Assembly: GCA_018969845.1 (NCBI GenBank)
Contig: JAGWXP010000006.1
Coordinates: forward strand, 1 to 33,470
From: Lysobacteraceae bacterium
GTDB taxonomy: Bacteria > Pseudomonadota > Gammaproteobacteria > Xanthomonadales > Rhodanobacteraceae
Length of the DNA: 33,470 bases
Direction of reading: 5' to 3'
In this document: in pieces, positions 18,814 to 28,949 of the stretch
Layout: every line of letters begins with the position of its first letter
Position numbering within the stretch: the stretch's first letter is position 1
Notes under the pieces: model-generated
Database searches by the model: none
Seen by the model: the letters and a program-made list of their open reading frames with translations, nothing else
Told to the model about the DNA's origin: nothing
Position numbers and translations under genes: made by a program

Positions 18814-19725
18814 ATGGCGATGGATACCGATGTAGTGGCAGCACTGCGCGGCGCGAGCAAGCGTTATGGCAAGCTGCTGGCGCTGGATGGCGTGGATCTC
18901 GAGGTGCGGCACGGCCAGATACTGGCCTTGCTCGGTCCGAACGGCGCGGGCAAGACCACGGCGATTTCGCTGCTGCTCGGCCTGCACGATCCGGACGCGG
19001 GCAGTGCGAACCTGTTCGGCGAGCAACCACGCGCACTCGCCGCGCGCTGCCGCATCGGTGCGATGCTGCAAACCACCGCCGTACCGGACACCCTGCAAGT
19101 CGGCGAACTGATCGCGCTGTTTCGCAGCTACTACATGTCTGACAGTAGCCGGCAGCCGCGCACCGTTTTTGACACCGCGCAACTGGCCGGCGTGAGCGAT
19201 TTGCTGAAACGCCGCTACGGCAAGCTTTCCGGTGGTCAGCAGCGGCGCGTGCAATTCGCGCTCGCCATCGCCGGCCGCGTCGAGATCCTGTTTCTGGACG
19301 AACCGACCACGGGCCTGGACATCGAGGCGCGCACGACGATGTGGAAAACCATCCGTACGCTCGTCGCCGAAGGGTGTGCCATCGTGCTGACCACGCATTA
19401 TCTGGAAGAGGCCGAAGCGCTGGCGGATCGGGTGGCCGTGCTCGCGCGCGGGCGCATCGTTGCGCAGGGAAGTGTTGCGCAGATTCGCGCGCGCGTCGGC
19501 CAGCGCCGCATCCGCTGCATTACCGCGGTGGATGTCGCGGCGATCGCGCAATGGTCGCATGTGCGCAGCGCGGTGCGCGATGGCGAGCGCACCGAGATCG
19601 TCAGCGACAGCACCGAAGCTGTGGTGCGCCGCCTGCTCGATCAGGATGCGCAACTGCACGAACTGGAAATCCAGCGTGCCGGCCTGGCCGAAGCGTTTGT
19701 CGAAATCACCAAAGAGGCCGCGTAA
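18814..19725 (+). CDS. ABC transporter ATP-binding protein
   Basis: Walker A LLGPNGAGKTTAISLLLGL, signature KLSGGQQRRVQFALAIAGR, Walker B EILFLDEPTTGLD. Confidence 0.95.
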   Translation: MAMDTDVVAALRGASKRYGKLLALDGVDLEVRHGQILALLGPNGAGKTTAISLLLGLHDPDAGSANLFGEQPRALAARCRIGAMLQTTAVPDTLQVGELIALFRSYYMSDSSRQPRTVFDTAQLAGVSDLLKRRYGKLSGGQQRRVQFALAIAGRVEILFLDEPTTGLDIEARTTMWKTIRTLVAEGCAIVLTTHYLEEAEALADRVAVLARGRIVAQGSVAQIRARVGQRRIRCITAVDVAAIAQWSHVRSAVRDGERTEIVSDSTEAVVRRLLDQDAQLHELEIQRAGLAEAFVEITKEAA

Positions 19726-20504
19726 TGAACGCCATCGCTGAAACTCGGGCAATTCGCGTGTCCGGCTATCGCGCACTGCCGGCCTACCTGCTCGAAGCCC
19801 GCTACGAATTCCTGCGCTTGTTGCGCACACCGTCGTTCGCCGTGCCGACGCTGTCGTTCCCGCCGTTGTTCTTCCTGTTGTTCGGCCTGCTGCTCAATCA
19901 CGGCAACGCGGGCGCCGCGCATTACCTGTTCGCCACCTACAGCGTGTTCGGCGTGATGGCGCCGAGTCTGTTCGGTTTCGGCGTGGCCGTGGCGATCGAG
20001 CGCGAGAAGGGCTGGCTGGCGCTCAAGCGCGTCGCGCCGATGCCGCCGGGTGCATACCTTGCGGCCAAGCTCGCGATGGCAATGTTGTGCGCCGCGATTA
20101 TCTATCTGATCCTGGCGGCGATGGCGTACGCGCTCGGCGGAGTGCGCCTGCCGGCTGCGCAATGGCTGGTGCTCGGTACTGTCGCGGTCGGCGGCGCACT
20201 GCCGATGTGCGCGCTTGGACTCATCATCGGCAGTCGTGCCAACGCCTCGGCGGCCCCGGCATTCGTGAATCTGATCTATCTGCCGATGTCGTTCCTGTCC
20301 GGCCTGTGGATGCCGCTGTCGATGCTTCCGCACTTCCTGCAACAGGTCGCGCCGCTCTGGCCGGCCTGGCACCTCGGCCAACTCGCGCTGATGACGACCG
20401 GGCAGGCGACAACGGGCAGCGTTGCGGGACACTTGTTGTGGCTGGGCGCGTTCACGGTGATCTGTTTTGCGATCGCGCGGCGCGGATTGGCGCGCGCGGA
20501 TTGA
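19725..20504 (+). CDS. ABC-2 type transporter permease
   Basis: TAATG overlap with the ATPase. Six or so hydrophobic segments; NLIYLPMSFLSGLWMPLSMLPHFLQQVAPLWPAWHL typical of ABC-2 permeases. Confidence 0.9.
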   Translation: MNAIAETRAIRVSGYRALPAYLLEARYEFLRLLRTPSFAVPTLSFPPLFFLLFGLLLNHGNAGAAHYLFATYSVFGVMAPSLFGFGVAVAIEREKGWLALKRVAPMPPGAYLAAKLAMAMLCAAIIYLILAAMAYALGGVRLPAAQWLVLGTVAVGGALPMCALGLIIGSRANASAAPAFVNLIYLPMSFLSGLWMPLSMLPHFLQQVAPLWPAWHLGQLALMTTGQATTGSVAGHLLWLGAFTVICFAIARRGLARAD

Positions 20505-20540
20505 TCTTGCGCTAATCTGCACGCGCTTTGGGAGTCAGGC

Positions 20541-21728
20541 ATGCTCGAATCCATTTTCACGCCCACGGATGATTCCATCCTTATCCGTTTTATGAGTCCC
20601 GGCAAGCGCGGCGGGAAACCCGCGCACTGGCTGCCGGCGTTGATGCTAGTGTGGACGGTGTGGGTCTTCTTCGTGCCGATGTTCGAGGCCGATAACCAGT
20701 TTCGACACTGGCTATGGCCGACCTTGGCCAGCTTCGTGATATTCCTCGGTTTGTACTGGCGCGTTTACTACCGCAGCCGTGTGCAGGTGATCTGGAGCGC
20801 TTGGGCCATGGCCGGGCTGGGACTGGCTTTGATGCCGCTCAATCCCGGCGCACAATGCTATTTCATCTATGCCTGTGCCTATTTCCCCTGTTCGGGCACG
20901 ACGCGTCGGGCGACATTGGCCACCTTAACAGCACTGGCGCTCTACAGCATCGAATGGGCTCTGTTGAAGTACGGTTGGGTGTATTGGATCAATGGAGCAT
21001 TGGTCAGCCTGTGCATCGGCTTCATGAACCTGAATTTCGTGCGCAAGGCCGAGCGCGAAGCCGAGCTGCGCATGAGCCACGACGAGGTGCGGCGCCTGGC
21101 CGCCACCGCCGAACGCGAACGCATCGGCCGCGACCTGCACGATCTGCTCGGCCACACGCTGTCGCTGATCACGCTCAAATCCGAACTCGCCAATAAATTG
21201 TTCGACCGTGACACTGCCGCGGCCAAGCGCGAGATGATCGATATCGAACGCGTCGCACGCGATGCGTTGGCGCAGGTGCGGCGTGCGGTCACCGGCATCC
21301 GTGCCGCAGGATTGGCCGCGGAAATGGCCTCGGCAAAACTGTTGCTCGAATCCAACGGCGTGCACATGGAATACGATTTGGCGGACGTCGCCGTTCCGGT
21401 TGAAATCGAAACCGCATTCGCAATGACCGTGCGCGAAGCGGCAACCAATATCCAGCGCCATGCGCGCGCGTCGCGCGCGAGCATCGCACTCACGCATGCG
21501 GATGGACGATTGACCTTGCGTATCACCGACGACGGCCGCGGCGGCGCCATCGAACCGGGCAACGGTCTGAACGGCATGCGCGAGCGCCTCGTCGCGGTCG
21601 GCGCGGAACTGCGCGTGGAATCGCAGCGCGGTCGCGGTACCACGCTCACCGCGAGTCTGCCGATGCCGCGGCAAAACAACGTCGCCGCCGCGATCAAATT
21701 GCGTCAGCAGCAAGCTAATCCTGCATGA
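20541..21728 (+). CDS. DesK-like sensor histidine kinase (HisKA_3)
   Basis: N-terminal TM segments; H-box ATAERERIGRDLHDLLGHTLSLITLKSELA; ATPase motifs VREAATNIQRHARAS, ITDDGRGG, NGLNGMRERL. Confidence 0.92.
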   Translation: MLESIFTPTDDSILIRFMSPGKRGGKPAHWLPALMLVWTVWVFFVPMFEADNQFRHWLWPTLASFVIFLGLYWRVYYRSRVQVIWSAWAMAGLGLALMPLNPGAQCYFIYACAYFPCSGTTRRATLATLTALALYSIEWALLKYGWVYWINGALVSLCIGFMNLNFVRKAEREAELRMSHDEVRRLAATAERERIGRDLHDLLGHTLSLITLKSELANKLFDRDTAAAKREMIDIERVARDALAQVRRAVTGIRAAGLAAEMASAKLLLESNGVHMEYDLADVAVPVEIETAFAMTVREAATNIQRHARASRASIALTHADGRLTLRITDDGRGGAIEPGNGLNGMRERLVAVGAELRVESQRGRGTTLTASLPMPRQNNVAAAIKLRQQQANPA

Positions 21729-22327
21729 TCCGCGTCCTGCTCGCCGAAGACCAGGCCATGGTGCGCGGCGCGCTGTCGGCCCTGCTCAAGCTTGAATCGG
21801 ATCTCGATGTGATCGGTTGCGCCGCCGATGGCGAGGAGGCGTGGCTGCTCGCGCAAGGTGAAAAACCCGATATCGTCGTCACCGACATCGAAATGCCGCG
21901 CCTCACCGGACTGGAACTCGCGCAACGCATCCGCGAGCGCGGGCTCGGTTGCAAGGTCATCATTCTCACGACCTTCGCGCGGCCCGGATTCCTGCGCCGT
22001 GCGCTGGATGCCGGCGTCGGCGGATATCTGCTCAAGGATGCACCAGCCGAACAGCTCGCCGAGGCGATCCGCAAGGTACACCGCGGCGGCCGCGCGATCG
22101 ATCCGCAATTGGCGCTGGAAGCCTGGTCCGGCGACGATCCGCTCAACGACCGCGAGCGCCAGGTGCTGCGCCTGGCCGGCGAGGGTCTGTCCGCCGGTGA
22201 TATCGCCGCGCAGCTGCATCTGTCGCAGGGCACCGTGCGCAATTACCTGTCCGAGGCCATCGGCAAGCTGGGCGTCAGCAATCGCATCGAGGCCTACCGG
22301 CTGGCACGACAAAAGGGGCTTCTCTAA
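21725..22327 (+). CDS. NarL/LuxR-family response regulator (DesR-like)
   Basis: ATGA overlap with the kinase. MIRVLLAEDQAMVRGALSALLKLESDLDVIG, VVTDIEMPRLTGLEL, HTH LNDRERQVLRLAGEGLSAGDIAAQLHLSQGTVRNYLSEAIGKLGV. Confidence 0.94.
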   Translation: MIRVLLAEDQAMVRGALSALLKLESDLDVIGCAADGEEAWLLAQGEKPDIVVTDIEMPRLTGLELAQRIRERGLGCKVIILTTFARPGFLRRALDAGVGGYLLKDAPAEQLAEAIRKVHRGGRAIDPQLALEAWSGDDPLNDRERQVLRLAGEGLSAGDIAAQLHLSQGTVRNYLSEAIGKLGVSNRIEAYRLARQKGLL

Positions 22328-22358
22328 CCGCGTACGCGCGTATCGTTACAATTGCGCG

Positions 22359-23399
22359 GTGAAAAAATCCGACTTCCACTACGAGCTTCCGCCGGAACTG
22401 ATCGCGCAGGCGCCGCTGGCGCAGCGTTCGGCGAGCCGTCTGCTCGTGGTCGATGTGCCGGCAAAGGCGTTTGCGGACCGCCAGTTCACCGACCTGACGC
22501 AATTCCTGCGCGCCGGCGATCTGCTCGTGTTCAACGACACCCGCGTGCTGCCGGCGCGGCTGTACGGACGCAAGGAAACCGGCGGCGCGGTGGAAATCCT
22601 TATCGAGCGCGTCACCGGCGCGCACGAAGCCGTCGCCCAGCTCGGCGTGAGCAAGAAGCCCCGGCCGGGCGGGCGCATCCTGCTCGAGGACGGCAGCGCG
22701 CTCGAAGTGCTCGGCCGCGAAGGGGAATTTTATACTTTGCGCCACGACGGTACCGAGCCGCTGGAAAAACTGCTGCTGCGCCTGGGTCACATGCCGCTGC
22801 CGCCGTACATCGCGCGCGCCGATGGGGCGGCCGATGCCGAGCGCTACCAGACGATCTACGCGCGTGCGCCCGGTGCGGTCGCGGCGCCGACCGCGGGCCT
22901 GCATTTCGACGCGCCGCTGCTCGACGCGTTGCGCGGCAAGGGAGTGGATTTCGGTTACGTCACCCTGCACGTCGGCGCCGGCACGTTCGCGCCGCTGCGC
23001 AGCGAGAACGTCGAAGACCACCGCATGCACCGCGAATGGCTCAATGTCGGCGCGGAACTCGTGGAGAAGATGCGCCGCGCGCGCGCGCGCGGCGGGCGCG
23101 TCGTCGCGGTAGGCACCACCGTCGTGCGTGCGCTGGAATCCGCGCTGCGCGATGGGCAAGTCCATCCTTTCGCCGGCGAGACGCAGATTTTCATCTTCCC
23201 GGGCTACCGCATCGCCAGCGTCGATGCGCTGATCACGAATTTCCATCTGCCGGAATCCACATTGCTGATGCTCGTGTCGGCCTTCGTCGGACGCGAGTTG
23301 ATGCTCGATGCCTACCGTCACGCGGTTGCGCAACGCTACCGGTTTTTTTCCTACGGCGACGCGATGCTGATTTTGCCGAACGGCGCGCGGCCGCGATAA
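22359..23399 (+). CDS. queA: S-adenosylmethionine:tRNA ribosyltransferase-isomerase (GTG start)
   Basis: (V)KKSDFHYELPPELIAQAPLAQRSASRLLVVD, LLVFNDTRVLPARLYGRKETGG, APTAGLHFD, VTLHVGAGTFAPLR, ITNFHLPESTLLMLVSAF. Confidence 0.95.
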   Translation: MKKSDFHYELPPELIAQAPLAQRSASRLLVVDVPAKAFADRQFTDLTQFLRAGDLLVFNDTRVLPARLYGRKETGGAVEILIERVTGAHEAVAQLGVSKKPRPGGRILLEDGSALEVLGREGEFYTLRHDGTEPLEKLLLRLGHMPLPPYIARADGAADAERYQTIYARAPGAVAAPTAGLHFDAPLLDALRGKGVDFGYVTLHVGAGTFAPLRSENVEDHRMHREWLNVGAELVEKMRRARARGGRVVAVGTTVVRALESALRDGQVHPFAGETQIFIFPGYRIASVDALITNFHLPESTLLMLVSAFVGRELMLDAYRHAVAQRYRFFSYGDAMLILPNGARPR

Positions 23400-23530
23400 T
23401 GTTCTCATCCCTTCTTGCCCGGCAGTAGACAAGTAACCGCACGGCACGTTTGTAGTGCGCGAACAGGGCCGGACGACGGGCCGTTATCTGCCGGCGCAGA
23501 GCGCGAAGACGATTGCCATCCGAGCGGGTT

Positions 23531-23565
23531 GTGACACCGGCGTCGCGGGTGTTACCCTAGTACTA
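23531..23565. promoter_or_regulatory. Candidate autoregulatory operator of the toxin-antitoxin module
   Basis: gtgacacc-N9-ggtgttac inverted repeat (23531-23538/23548-23555), then tagtacta palindrome (23558-23565), upstream of the antitoxin. Confidence 0.35.
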
Positions 23566-23588
23566 CCCGATTGCCGGACATGCGCGTC

Positions 23589-23873
23589 ATGACCACCACT
23601 TCCCTGAAATTGCCGAACGACCTGAAGACACGCGCCGCCGCGGCCGCGCGTATCCGCGGCGTCACACCGCATGCCTTCATGGTCGAGGCCATCCGCGTGG
23701 TGGCTGCCGCGACGGAACAGCGCGCAAGCTTCATTGCCGATGCCATGGCCGCCGACGCGCAGATGCGCAAGACCGGCAAAGGTTACGCTGCCGACGCCGT
23801 ACACAAATACATCAAGGACAAGGTTGCCGGCGTTCCCGCGCGCAAGCCGAAGGCGATGTCTTGGCGCGGTTGA
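23589..23873 (+). CDS. Ribbon-helix-helix (CopG-like) antitoxin
   Basis: MTTTSLKLPNDLKTRAAAAARIRGVTPHAFMVEAIRVVAAATEQRASF: RHH pattern with short C-terminal tail. Overlaps the downstream toxin ORF. Exact start uncertain (23580 also possible). Confidence 0.75.
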   Translation: MTTTSLKLPNDLKTRAAAAARIRGVTPHAFMVEAIRVVAAATEQRASFIADAMAADAQMRKTGKGYAADAVHKYIKDKVAGVPARKPKAMSWRG

Positions 23874-24166
23874 TCTATGCCGGCAGGGCGATCGAAGACC
23901 TCGAACGCTTGGTCGAATTCCTGATCGAAAGCGATCCGCGGGCTGCCGCGCACACGGTCGAGTTGGTCGTGGGCGCGTTGCAGATGCTGGGTAATCATCC
24001 GTTGATCGGACGCAGAGCTGACGACGTCTTGCGTGAGCTGGTCATTTCGCGCGGCCGCAGCGGTTATGTCGCGCTCTATCGTTTCGATGCCGAAGCGGAC
24101 GTGGTACGCATACTGACCATTCGCCATCAGCGTGAAGCGGGATATCCCGGGGAAGCCGAGGCGTGA
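23861..24166 (+). CDS. RelE/ParE-family toxin (TTG start)
   Basis: (M)ARLIYAGRAIEDLERLVEFLIESDPRAAAHTVELVVGALQMLGNHPLIGRRADDVLRELVISRGRSGYVALYRFDAEADVVRILTIRHQREAGY. Confidence 0.85.
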   Translation: MARLIYAGRAIEDLERLVEFLIESDPRAAAHTVELVVGALQMLGNHPLIGRRADDVLRELVISRGRSGYVALYRFDAEADVVRILTIRHQREAGYPGEAEA

Positions 24167-25426
<1,260 letters not shown>

Positions 25427-25529
25427 GTCCGGCACCAGCCGGGGATGCACAAGCGCCAACGCCATGCCATAATCCGCAGTCTTTTGGCAGGTCCGCCGGT
25501 TCGCGGCGGGCGCACAACGCGAGAACTCC

Positions 25530-25868
25530 ATGGATTTCCTGATTTCCAACGCCTATGCGCAGGCGCCGGCCGCCGGTTCGCCGGACAGCATCGGCCTGCT
25601 CGGTTCGCCGATCGTGTTCATCGCCATCATGGTCGTGATGATGTTCTTCATGTTCCGCTCGCAGTCCAAGCGGCAGAAGGAACTAAAGGCCATGATCGCA
25701 GCGCTGGCCAAGGGCGACGAAGTCGTGAGCAACGGCGGCATGGCCGGGCGCATCGACGACATCGGCGAGAGTTTCGTGACCCTTGAAATCGCGCCGAACG
25801 TCAAGATCAAGTTGCAGAAAACAGCGATCTCGATGGTGTTGCCCAAGGGCACCCTCAAGTCGGTGTGA
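25530..25868 (+). CDS. yajC: Preprotein translocase subunit YajC
   Basis: TM segment PIVFIAIMVVMMFFMFRSQSKRQKELKAMIAALAKGDEVVSNGGMAGRIDDI, between tgt and secD. Confidence 0.95.
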   Translation: MDFLISNAYAQAPAAGSPDSIGLLGSPIVFIAIMVVMMFFMFRSQSKRQKELKAMIAALAKGDEVVSNGGMAGRIDDIGESFVTLEIAPNVKIKLQKTAISMVLPKGTLKSV

Positions 25869-25876
25869 AGTTTTCA

Positions 25877-25927
25877 GCCCCCTTGAGTCAAGGGGGCGAT
25901 CAAACTCATGCCGCGCAAGAGTTTGAT
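25877..25927 (+). other. Tandem hairpins in the yajC-secD gap
   Basis: gcccccttg-agt-caagggggc (25877-25897) and atcaaactc...gagtttgat (25899-25907/25919-25927). Confidence 0.6.
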
Positions 25928-25997
25928 GGGGGTTGTGGAAGTGCGGCTCCGCGATCGAAGACAAATGCGATCGGGCCCTTGTGCAGAGGTTTTGTAG

Positions 25998-27935
25998 ATG
26001 AACGATTTTCCCCGCTGGAAATACATTCTCGTCGCCGTGGTGATCCTGCTCGGCATCGTCTATGCGCTGCCGATCATCTACCCGCAGCAGCCGGCCGTGC
26101 AGATTTCGGCCAACCGTGGCGCCACGGTTGACGCGGCATTGCGCGAGAAGGTGCTCGGCATCCTGCAGACCAAGAAAATCGCGTTCAAGGACGTTGAGCT
26201 CAACGGCGACCGCCTGCTCGCGCGCTTTCCGAATACGGAAGTCCAGTTGGCGGCCTCCGATCTGATCAAAACCGGTCTCGGCGACAAATACATCGTTGCG
26301 CTGAACCTCGCCAGCACCGTACCCGGCTGGCTGCGCACGATCGGCGCGAACCGCATGCCGCTCGGCCTCGACCTGCAGGGCGGCGTGCACTTCCTGATGG
26401 AGATCGACCAGAAGGCGGCGCTCGACAAGATGCAGCAGCGCTACGTCGACGACATCCGCACCGCGCTGCGCAACGCCAAGATCCGCTACGAATCGGTCAA
26501 CCCCGGTGCGCAGGGCATCGTCGTGGTGCTGCGTTCCGCGGCCGACCGCACGGCCGCCGGCAACATCATCGCCAAGGACGTGAACCAGCCGGAGAAGCTG
26601 GGCGCGCCGCCGCCGCTGGATATCACCGACGGCACCACCACGGCGACGAGTTTCGCGCTCAATGCGCGCATCCGCGAGGCGACGCTGCAGGAACAGCAGC
26701 GTTCGATCGTCGACAGCAACCTGACCACGCTGCGCAACCGTGTCAACCAGCTCGGCGTATCCGAGCCGCTGATCCAGCAGCAGGGCGCCAACCGCATCGT
26801 GGTGGAACTTCCCGGCGTGCAGGACACGGCCGAGGCGAAGAAGATTCTCGGTGCGCAGGCAACGCTTGAATACCATGCGGTGGACGAGAACACGAATCCG
26901 ATCGAGGCCGAGAAAACCGGCATCGTGCCGCCGGATTCGCGCCTGTACTACACGCAGCGCCTCGGTCCGGATGGCAAGCCGATGCCGATCGTGCTGAAGA
27001 AGAAAATCATCGTCGGCGGTGACGAGCTGATCGATGCGGCGGCGATTCCCGATCCGCAGACCGGCCTGCCGGCGGTGTCGGTCACGCTCAACGCGCTCGG
27101 CGGCAAGCGCATGCTCGATTACACGCGCGAAAACGTCGGCCACCGCATGGCCGTGGTCTACATCGAACGCATTCCGGAAACCAAGATTGTCGACGGCAAG
27201 GAAGTCCATACCGCCAAGGTCAACGAGGAAGTCATCAACGACGCCACCATCCAGGGCGTGTTCTCGAACAGGTTCCAAACGACGGGGCTTGACAGCCTCA
27301 AGACGGCGAGTGAACTGTCGCTGCTGCTGCGCGCGGGGTCGCTGGCGGCGCCGGCCGACATCGTCGAGCAGAACGTGATCGGCCCGAGTCTGGGTCAGGA
27401 CAACATTGAAAAGGGCGGCCGCGCCGTGTTGCTCGGATTGCTCGCGGTGCTGATCGCCGCGGCGCTCTACTATCACCTGTTCGGCCTGATTGCCGACATC
27501 GCCCTGGTGCTGAACCTGGTGCTGCTGATCGCGGTGCTCTCGATCTTCCAGGCCACCCTGACCATGCCCGGTGTCGCCGGTATCGTGCTGACGCTCGGCA
27601 TGGCGATCGATGCAAACGTGCTGATCTGCGAGCGCATCCGCGAGGAATTGCGCAACGGCTCCACGCCGCTGGCCGCGATCCGTGCCGGTTATGAAAAGGC
27701 CTGGGCGACGATTCTCGATGCCAACGTGACCCACCTGCTGGCCGCATTCGGCCTGTTCGCCTTCGGTTCCGGCCCGATCAAGGGCTTTGCCGTGACCCTG
27801 GCCATCGGTATCGTGACCTCAATGTTCACCTCGGTCACGGTCACCCACGCCATCACCAACCTCATCCACAGCGGCCGCAAGCTCAAGGGCTTGGCCGTCG
27901 GCGGCGGCCACGCGCGCGCCGCTGCAGGAGCCTGA
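25998..27935 (+). CDS. secD: Protein translocase subunit SecD
   Basis: MNDFPRWKYILVAVVILLGIVYALP, PLGLDLQGGVHFLMEID, VTLNALGGKRMLDYTRENVGHRMAVV, IVLTLGMAIDANVLICERIREELRNG. Confidence 0.97.
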   Translation: MNDFPRWKYILVAVVILLGIVYALPIIYPQQPAVQISANRGATVDAALREKVLGILQTKKIAFKDVELNGDRLLARFPNTEVQLAASDLIKTGLGDKYIVALNLASTVPGWLRTIGANRMPLGLDLQGGVHFLMEIDQKAALDKMQQRYVDDIRTALRNAKIRYESVNPGAQGIVVVLRSAADRTAAGNIIAKDVNQPEKLGAPPPLDITDGTTTATSFALNARIREATLQEQQRSIVDSNLTTLRNRVNQLGVSEPLIQQQGANRIVVELPGVQDTAEAKKILGAQATLEYHAVDENTNPIEAEKTGIVPPDSRLYYTQRLGPDGKPMPIVLKKKIIVGGDELIDAAAIPDPQTGLPAVSVTLNALGGKRMLDYTRENVGHRMAVVYIERIPETKIVDGKEVHTAKVNEEVINDATIQGVFSNRFQTTGLDSLKTASELSLLLRAGSLAAPADIVEQNVIGPSLGQDNIEKGGRAVLLGLLAVLIAAALYYHLFGLIADIALVLNLVLLIAVLSIFQATLTMPGVAGIVLTLGMAIDANVLICERIREELRNGSTPLAAIRAGYEKAWATILDANVTHLLAAFGLFAFGSGPIKGFAVTLAIGIVTSMFTSVTVTHAITNLIHSGRKLKGLAVGGGHARAAAGA

Positions 27936-27938
27936 CCC

Positions 27939-28910
27939 ATGGAAATCTTCAAGCACGATGCCGCGGTCGACTTTCTCGGCTGGCGCCGGGTGAGTCTGAC
28001 GATCTCGGCGATTCTGGTCGTCCTGTCGATCGGCGCGATCTTCACGCGCGGCCTCAACTACGGCCTCGACTTCACCGGCGGCATCCTGATCGACGTCAAG
28101 TACGCGCAGCCGGTGGACATCAGCGACGTGCGCAGCGCGCTGGACACGGCCGGTTTCGACCACGCCATCGTGCAGAGCGTGGGCGGTGCGCGCGAGGTTT
28201 CGATCCGCCTGCAGCCCGGCCGCGACAAGGCCGCAGCGGCTGCGGACAGCGGCACGGTCAAGCAGAGCGACAAGGTCGCCGCCGACGTCATGACCGCACT
28301 CAAGGCCAAGCGCAGCGACGCCAGCATGACGCGCGATCCGGACTTTGTCGGCCCCGAGGTCGGCGCGGAACTGAAGAGCGACGGCGTGACCGCGGTGATC
28401 TTCGTCATTATCGGCATCATGATCTACATCGGCGTGCGCTTCGAGTGGCGCTTCGCCATCGCCGCGATCGCCTCGGAATTCCACGATACCCTGCTCACGA
28501 TCGGGTTCTACGCGCTTACCCAGCACGAATTCGACATCACCGTGCTGGCTTCGGTGCTGGCCGTGGTCGGCTATTCGATCAACGACAAGGTCGTGGTGTT
28601 CGACCGCGTGCGCGAAATTTTCCGCGCCACACGCAAAGGCGAACCGGTCGATATCCTCAACAAGGCGATCAACGGCACCCTGTCGCGCACCATCATCACC
28701 TCGGTGTTCACGGGCATCACCATGGTCGCGTTGTTCTTCTTCGGTGGTCCGGCGGTGCACGGCTTTGCGCTGACCATGATCATCGGCATCGTGATCGGCA
28801 CGCTGTCGTCGATCTTCTTCGCCAGCCCCATCCTGCTCTGGCTCGGCGTGTCGAAGAAGGACCTGATGCCGGTGACGCGCGACAATCCCGAGTTGGCGCG
28901 CAGGCCTTGA
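27939..28910 (+). CDS. secF: Protein translocase subunit SecF
   Basis: GLNYGLDFTGGILIDVKY, GVRFEWRFAIAAIASEFHDTLLTIGFYALTQHEFDITVLASVLAVVGYSINDKVVVFDRVREIFR. Confidence 0.97.
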   Translation: MEIFKHDAAVDFLGWRRVSLTISAILVVLSIGAIFTRGLNYGLDFTGGILIDVKYAQPVDISDVRSALDTAGFDHAIVQSVGGAREVSIRLQPGRDKAAAAADSGTVKQSDKVAADVMTALKAKRSDASMTRDPDFVGPEVGAELKSDGVTAVIFVIIGIMIYIGVRFEWRFAIAAIASEFHDTLLTIGFYALTQHEFDITVLASVLAVVGYSINDKVVVFDRVREIFRATRKGEPVDILNKAINGTLSRTIITSVFTGITMVALFFFGGPAVHGFALTMIIGIVIGTLSSIFFASPILLWLGVSKKDLMPVTRDNPELARRP

Positions 28911-28914
28911 GGTT

Positions 28915-28945
28915 CGTCATTCCGGCATTCTCTGCCGGAATGACG
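28915..28945. repeat. REP-like hairpin between convergent secF and suhB
   Basis: cgtcattccggca-ttctc-tgccggaatgacg, perfect 13-bp stem. Confidence 0.8.
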
Positions 28946-28949
28946 ACAA

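Noticed and set aside
22328-22358. preQ1 riboswitch before queA
   Set aside because: Only about 30 nt between the response regulator stop and the queA start; no aptamer-like sequence visible.
25683-27734. 683-aa minus-strand ORF opposite secD
   Set aside because: Antisense to a conserved secD; composition is a GC-rich codon shadow (His/Arg/Asp-rich) with no recognisable motif.
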